Shown here piece after piece: positions 24,326-31,638 of a DNA stretch of 64,000 nt. The number at the start of each line of letters is the position of its first letter. Positions within the stretch are counted from its first letter, which is position 1. The stretch spans positions 310,001 to 374,000 of the forward strand of contig NZ_JQJY01000005.1 of NCBI RefSeq assembly GCF_000745775.1. Reading direction: 5' to 3'. The stretch comes from Flavobacterium sp. ASV13. Lineage in GTDB: Bacteria; Bacteroidota; Bacteroidia; Flavobacteriales; Flavobacteriaceae. The notes under the pieces were generated by a model that saw nothing but the letters and a program-made list of their open reading frames with translations, searched no databases and was not told the origin of the DNA. The position numbers and the translations under genes were made by a program.

Positions 24326-25477
24326 ATGAATCCGACTTTATTCCTTCAATCTGATGTCAGCAATCCTTATTTGATTTATAAAACCATGTTGCAAAACAAT
24401 CCGGTTTATTGGGATGAAACGAATAAAATATGGGCAATATATTCTTATGAAGATTGCGTTTCAATTTTAAAAAATTCGAAAGCCGAAATTCCGGTTGTAA
24501 ATGCGAACAACGAACAAAAACTGAATAAAAAGGCTTTAGAAATTTTAAATAATTTGACACGACTATCAAACGGAATTCAGCATGAAATTTCAAAAGAAAT
24601 TGCAATGTTGCTGTTCTCAAAAATGAAATCAGTTGATATTAATTCGATTATTTCTCAATTAATAAAAAGTGATCTGACTGAAAACAAAATCGATTGGGTA
24701 AATTCGGTTTGCAAAAAGTTGCCCGTTTTAGTTGTTTTAAAAAGTTTTGGTTTTGAAGAAAAGGATTGTGATTTTGTTTCTAATGAAATTGAATCTTTGG
24801 TTAAAATAATGCTTCCGCAGAAAACAGAAATACAAGTAAATTCTATCAATGAAATTTCAGAAGCGATATTTTCAATTGCAGAAAAACAGCTTTCTTCATT
24901 ACATTTTTTCGAATCTTTATCATCCAAAATTCCTAACTCCAATTCTCTTTCGCTTGACGAAATTAAAACAATAAGCATTAGCAATTTAATTGGATTATTC
25001 ATTCAGAGTTTTGATGCCGGAAGAGGAATTTTAAGTAATTCATTTTTGCAGATTCTGAACTACAAGACGTTTTCAAATAAAAATGAAATACAAAAATCGG
25101 TTATTGAAACGTTGCGTTTTGATCCTCCAATTCATAATACAAGACGAATTGCTGTAGAAGATATTTCTATCGGCGAAAGCCAAATTAAAAAAGGTGATCA
25201 GATATTAATTGTACTTGCATCGGCAAATCTTGATTCTGAAAAATTTGAAAATCCAATTAACTTTGACATTGAAAGAAGCAACAATAACGAAAATCTAACT
25301 TTTGGAATTGGCGGACATATGTGCCTCGCCAAACATTTTTCAATCCATTTAGCCACTGATGCTTTATGGTTTTTATTTGATAATTATAAAACGATACAAC
25401 TTTTAGAAAATAACATACAATACGAACCAATGATCAACGCCAGACTGCCAAAAGCAATTTGGATTTCATTACAATAA
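24326..25477 (+). CDS. cytochrome P450
   Basis: 383 residues, soluble class. The ExxR motif is ETLR (about 261-264). The heme loop FGIGGHMCLA (about 326-335) gives the cysteine ligand at about 333. The I-helix reads SFDAGRGI (about 228-235): the acidic residue is conserved as aspartate but the usual threonine is alanine, which in other P450s signals altered oxygen activation or peroxygenase-like chemistry. The ATG at 24326 is chosen; an upstream TTG overlaps the promoter. It is followed 8 bp later by an ABM monooxygenase gene. No ferredoxin gene is nearby, so the electron source is unknown. Confidence 0.9.
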   Translation: MNPTLFLQSDVSNPYLIYKTMLQNNPVYWDETNKIWAIYSYEDCVSILKNSKAEIPVVNANNEQKLNKKALEILNNLTRLSNGIQHEISKEIAMLLFSKMKSVDINSIISQLIKSDLTENKIDWVNSVCKKLPVLVVLKSFGFEEKDCDFVSNEIESLVKIMLPQKTEIQVNSINEISEAIFSIAEKQLSSLHFFESLSSKIPNSNSLSLDEIKTISISNLIGLFIQSFDAGRGILSNSFLQILNYKTFSNKNEIQKSVIETLRFDPPIHNTRRIAVEDISIGESQIKKGDQILIVLASANLDSEKFENPINFDIERSNNNENLTFGIGGHMCLAKHFSIHLATDALWFLFDNYKTIQLLENNIQYEPMINARLPKAIWISLQ

Positions 25478-25485
25478 ATAAAAAT

Positions 25486-25833
25486 ATGATAGCTGTAATT
25501 TTTGAAGTTATTCCGAATGAAGGAAGAAAAGATGAATATTTAGATATAGCCGCAAATCTAAAACCTGAATTAAACCATATTGATGGATTTATTTCTATAG
25601 AAAGATTTCAAAGCTTGGCTGATCCCGGAAAAATTTTGTCTTTGTCATTTTGGAGAGATGAAAAAAGCATTCAACAATGGCGAAATCTTGAAATGCACCG
25701 TCAGGCGCAGGAAAAAGGCAGAAATGAAGTTTTTAAAGATTATCATTTACGAATTGCAACTGTTGTTCGCGATTATGGAATGTTTGAAAGAAATGAAACT
25801 CCGGAAGACAGCAAAGAATTTCATCATCGATAA
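25486..25833 (+). CDS. antibiotic biosynthesis monooxygenase (ABM) family protein
   Basis: 115 residues of the dimeric alpha/beta-barrel ABM fold: MIAVIFEVIPNEGRKDEYLDIA, then FISIERFQSL and SLSFWRDEKSIQQWRNLEMHRQAQ. ABM proteins act without metal cofactors on quinol-like substrates or degrade heme. Which applies here cannot be told. The ATG at 25486 is preferred to a TTG within the P450 gene. Tight linkage to the P450 and a divergent ArsR regulator suggests an inducible oxidative or detoxifying pair. Confidence 0.88.
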   Translation: MIAVIFEVIPNEGRKDEYLDIAANLKPELNHIDGFISIERFQSLADPGKILSLSFWRDEKSIQQWRNLEMHRQAQEKGRNEVFKDYHLRIATVVRDYGMFERNETPEDSKEFHHR

Positions 25834-25834
25834 A

Positions 25835-25866
25835 GATTCTGAGATGCTAAGATTCTAAGCTACTAA
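25835..25866. repeat. octamer array, (GATNCTAA)4
   Basis: Four contiguous 8-bp units with consensus GATNCTAA starting 2 bp after the ABM stop; the fourth is GCTACTAA. Same CTAAG family as at 18,892 and 23,531. Confidence 0.7.
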
Positions 25867-25909
25867 GCTTTTTAAATCTGAAATGAAAGCTTAAAATTTA
25901 AATTTTGCC

Positions 25910-25917
25910 TACTTTTG
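25910..25917 (+). promoter_or_regulatory. promoter -7 element abutting rluF start
   Basis: TACTTTTG ends only 4 bp before the ATG at 25922. With the usual 4-7 bp from -7 to the start site, the transcript would be leaderless or nearly so. Confidence 0.55.
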
Positions 25918-25921
25918 CAGT

Positions 25922-26746
25922 ATGGAAGAAAATTTAAAACGTCTTAATAAATTTATTGCCGAAACGGGATTCTGTTCTCGTCGTGAAGCCGATAAACTTA
26001 TCGAAGAAGGACGTGTGACAATAAATGGCGTTGTGCCAGAAATGGGAACCAAAGTTTCGCCAAATGATGAAATACGCGTAGACGGAAAATTAATCGTGGA
26101 AAAGCACGAAAAAATGATTTATTTGGCGTTCAATAAGCCTATCGGAATTGAATGTACAACCAATTTAGAAGTTCGAAACAATATTGTTGATTATATTAAT
26201 TACCCAAAACGTATTTTCCCGATTGGAAGATTGGACAAAGCGAGTGAAGGATTAATTTTTATGACGAATGACGGTGATATCGTAAACAAGATTTTGCGCG
26301 CCCGAAACAATCACGAAAAAGAATATACGGTTACAGTAAACAAACCCATCACAGATCGTTTTATTCAGAGAATGGGAAATGGTGTTCCGATTTTGGATAC
26401 GGTAACTAAAAAATGTAAAGTTGAGCAAATCAGCAAATACACTTTCAAAATTATTCTGACTCAAGGTTTAAACCGACAAATTCGAAGAATGTCTGAATAT
26501 TTAGGTTATGAAGTTACGGCGTTGAAACGTATCAGAATTATCAATATTTCTTTAGATGTTCCAGTTGGTCGTTACCGCGATTTGACGGATGCTGAAATTA
26601 AAGAATTAAATCAGTTGATTGAGCCTTCGAGTAAAACCGAAGAAGCAAGTTTTCCAAAAGTTGAAAGTCCGAAACCAACTTCCAATAGAAGAACAACATT
26701 TATCTCAAAACACGATCCCCGATTTAAAAAAAGAGGCGATAACTAA
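25922..26746 (+). CDS. rluF: rRNA pseudouridine synthase, RluF-like
   Basis: 274 residues. The S4 RNA-binding domain ([32 protein letters not shown]) is followed by the RsuA/RluF catalytic domain with [17 protein letters not shown] (catalytic aspartate near 107) and [22 protein letters not shown]. The fit is best to RluF, which modifies U2604 of 23S rRNA. The last 50 residues are a basic, disordered tail. It has its own promoter and ends in a shared terminator. Confidence 0.9.
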   Translation: MEENLKRLNKFIAETGFCSRREADKLIEEGRVTINGVVPEMGTKVSPNDEIRVDGKLIVEKHEKMIYLAFNKPIGIECTTNLEVRNNIVDYINYPKRIFPIGRLDKASEGLIFMTNDGDIVNKILRARNNHEKEYTVTVNKPITDRFIQRMGNGVPILDTVTKKCKVEQISKYTFKIILTQGLNRQIRRMSEYLGYEVTALKRIRIINISLDVPVGRYRDLTDAEIKELNQLIEPSSKTEEASFPKVESPKPTSNRRTTFISKHDPRFKKRGDN

Positions 26747-26758
26747 AGTGAAATCATA

Positions 26759-26794
26759 AAAAAATCCCGAACCATAAAACAGTTCGGGATTTTT
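26759..26794. terminator. bidirectional terminator
   Basis: AAAAATCCCGAAC / GTTCGGGATTTTT arms with a 9-nt loop between the convergent rluF and DUF4173 genes. Confidence 0.92.
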
Positions 26795-26800
26795 AATTTC

Positions 26801-28195
26801 TTATTTTTTCTCCGTTAGAAAATCGTAGTACAATGCTTTAGAAAGGAAAGTAGAGTTTTGGTAAAAATCGATCAATTCCTCTCTTTGTATTTCAGTTTTG
26901 CCTCCATCTAAATGGTTTTGTGAAAAATAGGTTCTTCGAGTGTCGTCATTAAAATTCAAACTGCTTAGAAATTGTGGTGTCACTCCTTTATTTACAGAGA
27001 TATTATAATTTGTAATTAGATTTCCCCAATTTACATAACTGCATAAAAGAACCGTTCCGTAAAAATACCAAACCATTTGATTTACTAAATAAGCGTTTGT
27101 TTTCTGTTTTGCTATTTTCAAAAAAGTATAAACTAAACCAATAATTGCCAAAATAAGAAAAGCATAAACCCCCAAACGTTTATATGTTAAACCAAAAAAT
27201 GAAACATATTCAGCATTTTTGACAAAGGTACTTACAATCAAAACTCCATTTAGAAAAATCCAGATCTTAGAAAGTGTTTTAAGAAGAGTTGCTTTTTTAT
27301 CAAAATTGAATCCGCCTTTGAAATAAAACATAATTACGCCAACCGCCATTAGAATTGAAAGGATAACAGAATTTACTCTTTCATGTGTATCAGCACTCAA
27401 TTTAGAAGCCTGTGCCGTAGCTACTTCAAAAAACTGTTCGTAATTGTAAGTTGCAATAAAAACCAAAAGCATCAAATTTAAAAGTACCAAAGTAATTACA
27501 CCACTTTTTCTTTCGAAATCTAAATCTAGGAATGAAAATGTATTCTGGTTTTTGACTTCGGCAATATTTTTAAATTCATTATCAAGAAGCTCATTTTTTT
27601 CATAACAAACTTCAGGAACCCAATAATTCCAAAAACTAAATGAAATATAAAAACCTGCAATACTCAACAGCAAAAACTGTGGCATATCAATATCTAATTG
27701 ATAATCTGTAAAAAGAGAAGAAAAGTGTTCGCTTCCAAAAGAATAAACAATGAAAAACAATCCTAGAAAAATAGCTGGAATTAAAACAAAAGCAACCAAC
27801 TTTTTAGCAAAATTGTTATGAATTTGCTTTTCTGGAAGCCATTGTTTGAAAATCCAGATGCGCCCTAAAGAAGTTATTCCGTTTAGGATTATCAATGGAA
27901 AAACCTGAACGATTTTTAATTTATTGTCCTGCGTTTTGAACTGCAAAAACAAAATCGAAATTGCCATTGCAAAGAAAGAAGCCGCATCACCGTACCATCC
28001 GAAAGCCAAACAAGACAAAACCGATGTTATGACCAATATTAAATGTGTTCTTTCAGTAAATTTATCCTGAAAGAAGTAGCAAATAAATCCCGTTAATACA
28101 AGTCCAAAAATAGACCAGTTAAGTCCTGGATCTTCTCTATAAAAAAGCAGTAAAAAGATAAAACTGCAAACTAAAATAATGTGATGTTTTTTCAT
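26801..28195 (-). CDS. DUF4173-type polytopic membrane protein
   Basis: 464 residues with roughly twelve hydrophobic segments. Recognisable DUF4173 (DUF4153-like) features include FDKKATLLKTLSKIWIFLNGVLIVSTF, KRLGVYAFLILAIIGLVYTFLKIAKQKT and a C-terminal DDTRRTYFSQNHLDGGKTEIQREELIDFY. Function is unknown. Directly upstream lies a palindrome identical in design to that in front of the membrane protein/regulator pair, so all three genes probably answer to the same winged-helix regulator. Confidence 0.82.
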   Translation of the reverse strand: MKKHHIILVCSFIFLLLFYREDPGLNWSIFGLVLTGFICYFFQDKFTERTHLILVITSVLSCLAFGWYGDAASFFAMAISILFLQFKTQDNKLKIVQVFPLIILNGITSLGRIWIFKQWLPEKQIHNNFAKKLVAFVLIPAIFLGLFFIVYSFGSEHFSSLFTDYQLDIDMPQFLLLSIAGFYISFSFWNYWVPEVCYEKNELLDNEFKNIAEVKNQNTFSFLDLDFERKSGVITLVLLNLMLLVFIATYNYEQFFEVATAQASKLSADTHERVNSVILSILMAVGVIMFYFKGGFNFDKKATLLKTLSKIWIFLNGVLIVSTFVKNAEYVSFFGLTYKRLGVYAFLILAIIGLVYTFLKIAKQKTNAYLVNQMVWYFYGTVLLCSYVNWGNLITNYNISVNKGVTPQFLSSLNFNDDTRRTYFSQNHLDGGKTEIQREELIDFYQNSTFLSKALYYDFLTEKK

Positions 28196-28213
28196 GGTTA
28201 TTTAATTAAAAGT

Positions 28214-28231
28214 ACTTTGTATTTCAAAGTT
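28214..28231 (-). promoter_or_regulatory. operator-like palindrome before DUF4173 gene
   Basis: ACTTTG-N5-CAAAGT (28214-28230) lies 19 bp upstream of the start. The minus-strand arm forms TAACTTTG, a -7 match. A -33 element is weak, as that region is inside the regulator gene's 3' end. Confidence 0.65.
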
Positions 28232-28253
28232 AGTAGACAAAAAAATATAGTTA

Positions 28254-28544
28254 TTAAGATTTCATTAATTTTTCAAGGTAAGAAAGATGTTCTTTAAAAG
28301 CCGCACGTCCTAAAGCAGTTACCTGATAGGAAGTTCGAGGTTTCTTTCCAACAAATTCTTTTTTAACTTCAATATATTCTGATTTTTCAAGCGCTGAGGC
28401 ATGACTTGCTAAATTACCATCGGTGATATTCAAAAGAGTTTTCATCTCGGTAAAATCTACCCAGTCGTTAACCATCAAAACGGACATAATACCCAGTCTG
28501 ACACGGCTTTCAAAATCTTTATTTAGTTTATCAATAATTCCCAT
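28254..28544 (-). CDS. small winged-helix transcriptional regulator
   Basis: 96 residues forming one winged-helix domain: FESRVRLGIMSVLMVNDWVDFTEMKTLLNITDGNLASHASALEKSEYIEVKKEFVGKKPRTSYQVT. This is the MarR/ArsR-like 'HTH_34' type with no sensor domain. It follows the membrane protein gene by 4 bp and is almost certainly cotranscribed. Together with DUF4173 downstream it forms a recurrent Bacteroidota arrangement in which a tiny regulator controls membrane proteins. The effector is unknown. Confidence 0.88.
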   Translation of the reverse strand: MGIIDKLNKDFESRVRLGIMSVLMVNDWVDFTEMKTLLNITDGNLASHASALEKSEYIEVKKEFVGKKPRTSYQVTALGRAAFKEHLSYLEKLMKS

Positions 28545-28548
28545 TGGG

Positions 28549-29163
28549 TTATTTGTATTTTTTGAACATCACTAATCCGTATATAATATGTAGAATTCCA
28601 AATCCAATGATCCAAAATATCAAACCATAACCTATATAAAAAAGCGAAATACCTCCTAAAATAAGCTCCAAAAAGCCCAAATATTTTATATCTGAAAATG
28701 TATATTTTTCGGCATTTATCACTGCAAGACCATAAAATATCAAAGTTGATGGCGCAACTAAACCGAAATATCCGTGATAGATTAAAGCCAAACAAAAAAT
28801 ACCTCCCGCCATTAATGGAACGGCTAAATTAAACAGCATCTTTTTTGTTGCCGATGTCCAAATTGGCAAATTATATTTTCGCGATTTTCTGATTGTAAAA
28901 AAGGCTCCAAATACAAATGCACAAACTAAAATTACAACTCCTGTCAGGAATAAATGAAAAACCAAATCTCCAGATAACAAAATATGATCATCTGTAAAAT
29001 ACTCAATACCATTTATCTTAAACAATTGATACACATACAAACCGCCAATTAAGGCCGAAAGTCCAGCAAAGACTCCCGAAAGTCCGCTTAATGATATAAA
29101 TCGTGAAGAACGCTCCATCATGGAACGAATGTGTGCTAAATCTTCTTGGTGTTTCTGATTCAT
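28549..29163 (-). CDS. membrane protein of unknown function paired with winged-helix regulator
   Basis: 204 residues. A charged N-terminal helix (NQKHQEDLAHIRSMMERSSRF) precedes about five membrane segments, starting SLSGLSGVFAGLSALIGGLYVY. I know the family only as a conserved Bacteroidota membrane protein that travels with small winged-helix regulators. The ATG at 29163 is preferred over one at 29181, which lies within the promoter/operator. The start sits about 15-20 nt from the predicted transcription start. Confidence 0.75.
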   Translation of the reverse strand: MNQKHQEDLAHIRSMMERSSRFISLSGLSGVFAGLSALIGGLYVYQLFKINGIEYFTDDHILLSGDLVFHLFLTGVVILVCAFVFGAFFTIRKSRKYNLPIWTSATKKMLFNLAVPLMAGGIFCLALIYHGYFGLVAPSTLIFYGLAVINAEKYTFSDIKYLGFLELILGGISLFYIGYGLIFWIIGFGILHIIYGLVMFKKYK

Positions 29164-29172
29164 AATAAAAGT

Positions 29173-29213
29173 ACTTTGCAATACAAAGTTATTATTTATT
29201 TTGGATTGACAAA
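29173..29213 (-). promoter_or_regulatory. promoter and operator-like palindrome of membrane protein/regulator operon
   Basis: TTTG (29210-29213), 18 bp, TAACTTTG (29184-29191): a canonical promoter on the minus strand. The palindrome ACTTTG-N5-CAAAGT (29173-29189) covers the -7 element, suggesting autorepression. Confidence 0.75.
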
Positions 29214-29300
29214 TAAAAAAACACTTTTTTTTCTAGTTGAAAATTCTACCCGTCAAGTTCTAAAAAGCTAACAGAAATAGAAAAGGACTTGTGAGTTGCG

Positions 29301-29406
29301 TGAGGGATAGGAGCTATCCGCCGCGGCGGAGCGGATAGCCCGACCGTCTCGTTGCAAAAGGGCGCATAACCATAAAGCATATTTGCCCTTTTGCAACGAG
29401 ACGGTC
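29301..29406. repeat. G+C-rich double palindrome element
   Basis: Two adjacent hairpins. First, GCTATCCGC (29313-29321) pairs with GCGGATAGC (29331-29339) around a G+C-only loop. Second, a perfect 22-bp inverted repeat (29342-29363 and 29385-29406) with a 21-nt loop. Base composition is far above the surrounding DNA. No coding potential. It looks like a REP/BIME-type or nonautonomous mobile element between divergently placed transcription units. Confidence 0.75.
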
Positions 29407-29427
29407 ACGCCCAAAGCATATAAAACG

Positions 29428-29460
29428 AAAAAAGCCTATTCGCATAATGAACAGGCTTTT
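29428..29460. terminator. corA terminator
   Basis: AAAAGCCT / AGGCTTTT stem with an interrupted upper part and T/A runs both sides, about 20 bp downstream of the corA stop. Confidence 0.7.
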
Positions 29461-29479
29461 GTTGTTGTGAATTTTTAAT

Positions 29480-30406
29480 TTAAAACCATCTTCTTCTTTT
29501 GAATAAAAAGACTCCGAAAGTTGATAAGATGATAGAGACTAAAAGTAGAATCCAGATTCCGTATTTGCTTTCTTCTAGACCGTTTGGTACGTTCATTCCG
29601 TACAAACTGGCAATTAGAGTTGGAATCATTAAGATAATCGAAATTGAAGTCATCTGCTTCATGATGTTATTCATATTATTTGAAATCACCGAGGCATAAG
29701 CATCCATCATTCCAGTCAAGATATTGCTATAAATATTTGCCGTGTCTTGTGCCTGACTTAATTCGATTTCAACATCTTCTAACAAATCCAAATCGTACTC
29801 TGCTTTGTGTGCTTTTAGATTTTTAATGCGTTGAAATAAAACATCATTTGCTTTTAAAGATGTAATAAAGAAAACCAAACATTTTTCAATTTGAAGCAAT
29901 GCTTGCAGCTCTTCATTTTTAATAGATTTCTCTAAATTATCCTCGGCCAGTTTTATTTTTTGATTTACTTGTTTCAAATATTTTAGATACCAAACACTCG
30001 ATGACAAAAGCAATCTCAAAACCCAGTCAAAATTGTTTTTTACCTGAATGCATTTGCGTCGTGAATACAACATAAAATCATATATAACCTCTGTTTTGTA
30101 AAAAGTAATTGTTACGCAGATATCATCTTTGAAAATCACACCCATCGGAATGGTTTGAAAAGGAAGTTTAATATCGTTACTTTTTATAGGAACACGCATG
30201 ATAATAAGTGTCCACCCGTCTTCGACTTCTATACGAGGTCTTTCATCAATATCCTCAATATCATTGTAGAATGCTTCGGGAATTTGAAGTTCTTCTAATA
30301 AGTATTTTTTTTCTGTTTCTGTAGGATCCTCGATACTTATCCAGCAATTTGGAATCCATTTTGGTATTTCTAGTAATCCGTTGTCGTTTGTGTAAAAGGC
30401 TTTCAT
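29480..30406 (-). CDS. corA: CorA-family magnesium/divalent cation transporter
   Basis: 308 residues: a large cytoplasmic alpha/beta plus coiled-coil domain (1-245) and two C-terminal membrane helices. The first ends in the signature YGMNVP (about 271-276), and the second precedes the basic tail KRRRWF. CorA forms pentamers that import Mg2+. A canonical promoter lies about 110 bp upstream, leaving a leader that contains a 13-bp-arm hairpin. Confidence 0.93.
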   Translation of the reverse strand: MKAFYTNDNGLLEIPKWIPNCWISIEDPTETEKKYLLEELQIPEAFYNDIEDIDERPRIEVEDGWTLIIMRVPIKSNDIKLPFQTIPMGVIFKDDICVTITFYKTEVIYDFMLYSRRKCIQVKNNFDWVLRLLLSSSVWYLKYLKQVNQKIKLAEDNLEKSIKNEELQALLQIEKCLVFFITSLKANDVLFQRIKNLKAHKAEYDLDLLEDVEIELSQAQDTANIYSNILTGMMDAYASVISNNMNNIMKQMTSISIILMIPTLIASLYGMNVPNGLEESKYGIWILLLVSIILSTFGVFLFKRRRWF

Positions 30407-30427
30407 TTCAAAATACAGGTTTTTATC

Positions 30428-30454
30428 GCAGCATTTTGAAATTTCAAAAGCTGC
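30428..30454 (-). promoter_or_regulatory. hairpin in corA mRNA leader
   Basis: GCAGC and TTTTGAAA arms mirrored as TTTCAAAA and GCTGC with one bulged base, 22 bp upstream of the corA ATG and downstream of the promoter. It could be an RNA switch element or a protein site; it is much too short for an M-box. Confidence 0.45.
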
Positions 30455-30514
30455 TTTTAATTAAATACTAACGAATAATAATCGTCCATTTGGAGAAGTG
30501 TTTTTTAAGTGGTG

Positions 30515-30544
30515 CAAAAGTATCCTTTATTTTTAAGAACCAAA
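30515..30544 (-). promoter_or_regulatory. corA promoter
   Basis: TTTG (30541-30544), 18 bp, TACTTTTG (30515-30522) on the minus strand: full match to the Bacteroidota consensus and spacing. Confidence 0.75.
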
Positions 30545-30576
30545 ACTTTAAACTATTAATTAAATATTAAAAACAA

Positions 30577-30604
30577 CAAAGCCTGCTCAAATGAACAGGC
30601 TTTG
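30577..30604 (-). terminator. folD terminator
   Basis: CAAAGCCTG / CAGGCTTTG arms with a 10-nt loop, 20 bp after the folD stop. Confidence 0.8.
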
Positions 30605-30624
30605 CAAAGTATTTTGAAAAGAAA

Positions 30625-31512
30625 TTATTTATTTCTTGCGCTTCTCATTTTGCGTGCTAAAAGTGTATTTTTAAGCAACATCGCAATTGTCATTGGCCCT
30701 ACTCCACCCGGAACTGGTGTAATAAATGATGCTTTTTTGCTTACGCCATCAAAATCAACGTCACCTTTGATTACGTATCCTTTTGGATTTGAAGCATCAT
30801 CTACGCGAGTAATTCCAACGTCGATAACTGTTACTCCATCTTTTACCATATCTGCTTTCAAGAATTCTGGAACTCCTAAGGCTGTGATGATAATATCAGC
30901 ATTTTTAGTGAATTCAGCTAAATCTTTAGTTCGACTGTGAGTTAATGTAACTGTAGAATCTCCAGGATTTCCTTTACGACTCATCAAGATACTCATTGGG
31001 CGTCCAACGATATGGCTTCTTCCAATTACAACTGTATGTTTTCCTGAAGTTTCAACTTTGTAACGCTCTAACAATTCCATAATTCCGAATGGTGTTGCTG
31101 GAATAAAACTTTCCATTTCAAGTGCCATTCTACCAAAGTTCGTTGGATGAAATCCGTCTACGTCTTTATCTGGATCGATTGCTAATAATATTTTTTGCTC
31201 GTCAATATGTTTCGGCAAAGGCAACTGAACGATATAGCCATCTAGATTATCATCTTCGTTCAACTCTTTAATTTTAGCAAGCAATTCGTCCTCAGTAATT
31301 GTTTCCGGCAGACTTACTAAAGTTGAATCAAATCCGATTTCCTGACATGATTTTACTTTACTTCCTACATAAGTTAAACTTGCACCATTGTTTCCAACTA
31401 AAACTGCTGCTAAATGAGGCACTTTTCCTCCAGCTGCTTTTATAGCTTGAACTTCGATTGCAATTTCGTTTTTAATGTCGTTAGATGTTTTTTTACCGTC
31501 TAGTAGTTGCAT
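30625..31512 (-). CDS. folD: bifunctional methylenetetrahydrofolate dehydrogenase/cyclohydrolase
   Basis: 295 residues; interconverts methylene- and formyl-tetrahydrofolate. Signatures: [17 protein letters not shown] (catalytic lysine), [32 protein letters not shown] (NADP loop) and [15 protein letters not shown]. The ATG at 31512 is used. A longer frame from 31548 would translate a heptamer repeat run and lacks homology to the usual FolD start. The gene is in the same direction as ffh upstream, with 126 bp of repeat-rich DNA between. Confidence 0.96.
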   Translation of the reverse strand: MQLLDGKKTSNDIKNEIAIEVQAIKAAGGKVPHLAAVLVGNNGASLTYVGSKVKSCQEIGFDSTLVSLPETITEDELLAKIKELNEDDNLDGYIVQLPLPKHIDEQKILLAIDPDKDVDGFHPTNFGRMALEMESFIPATPFGIMELLERYKVETSGKHTVVIGRSHIVGRPMSILMSRKGNPGDSTVTLTHSRTKDLAEFTKNADIIITALGVPEFLKADMVKDGVTVIDVGITRVDDASNPKGYVIKGDVDFDGVSKKASFITPVPGGVGPMTIAMLLKNTLLARKMRSARNK

Positions 31513-31520
31513 TGTGTTTT

Positions 31521-31627
31521 GTTTCAGGTTTAAAGTTTCATGCTTCACGTTACTTGTGAAACCAAATATTATTAATCGAAAAAAGTTTCAAATTTCAGTC
31601 TCTAACTTGAAACCTGAAACTTGAAAC
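31521..31627. repeat. heptamer array, GTTTCAN / TTGAAAC inverted
   Basis: Five to six 7-bp units of consensus GTTTCAN (31521-31562), two AGTTTCA-like units (31584-31597), then three inverted TTGAAAC-type units (31607-31627), in strict 7-bp phase within each block. It fills the ffh-folD gap. Confidence 0.65.
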
Positions 31628-31638
31628 TTTTAATTTTA

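Noticed and set aside
30407..30540. M-box (Mg2+) riboswitch upstream of corA
   Set aside because: The leader is only about 100 nt with a single hairpin; the multi-helix M-box core is not visible.
30602..30940. Plus-strand frame opposite the folD 3' end
   Set aside because: Antisense shadow starting in the folD terminator; Ser/Pro-rich composition is due to the complement of Gly/Val codons.
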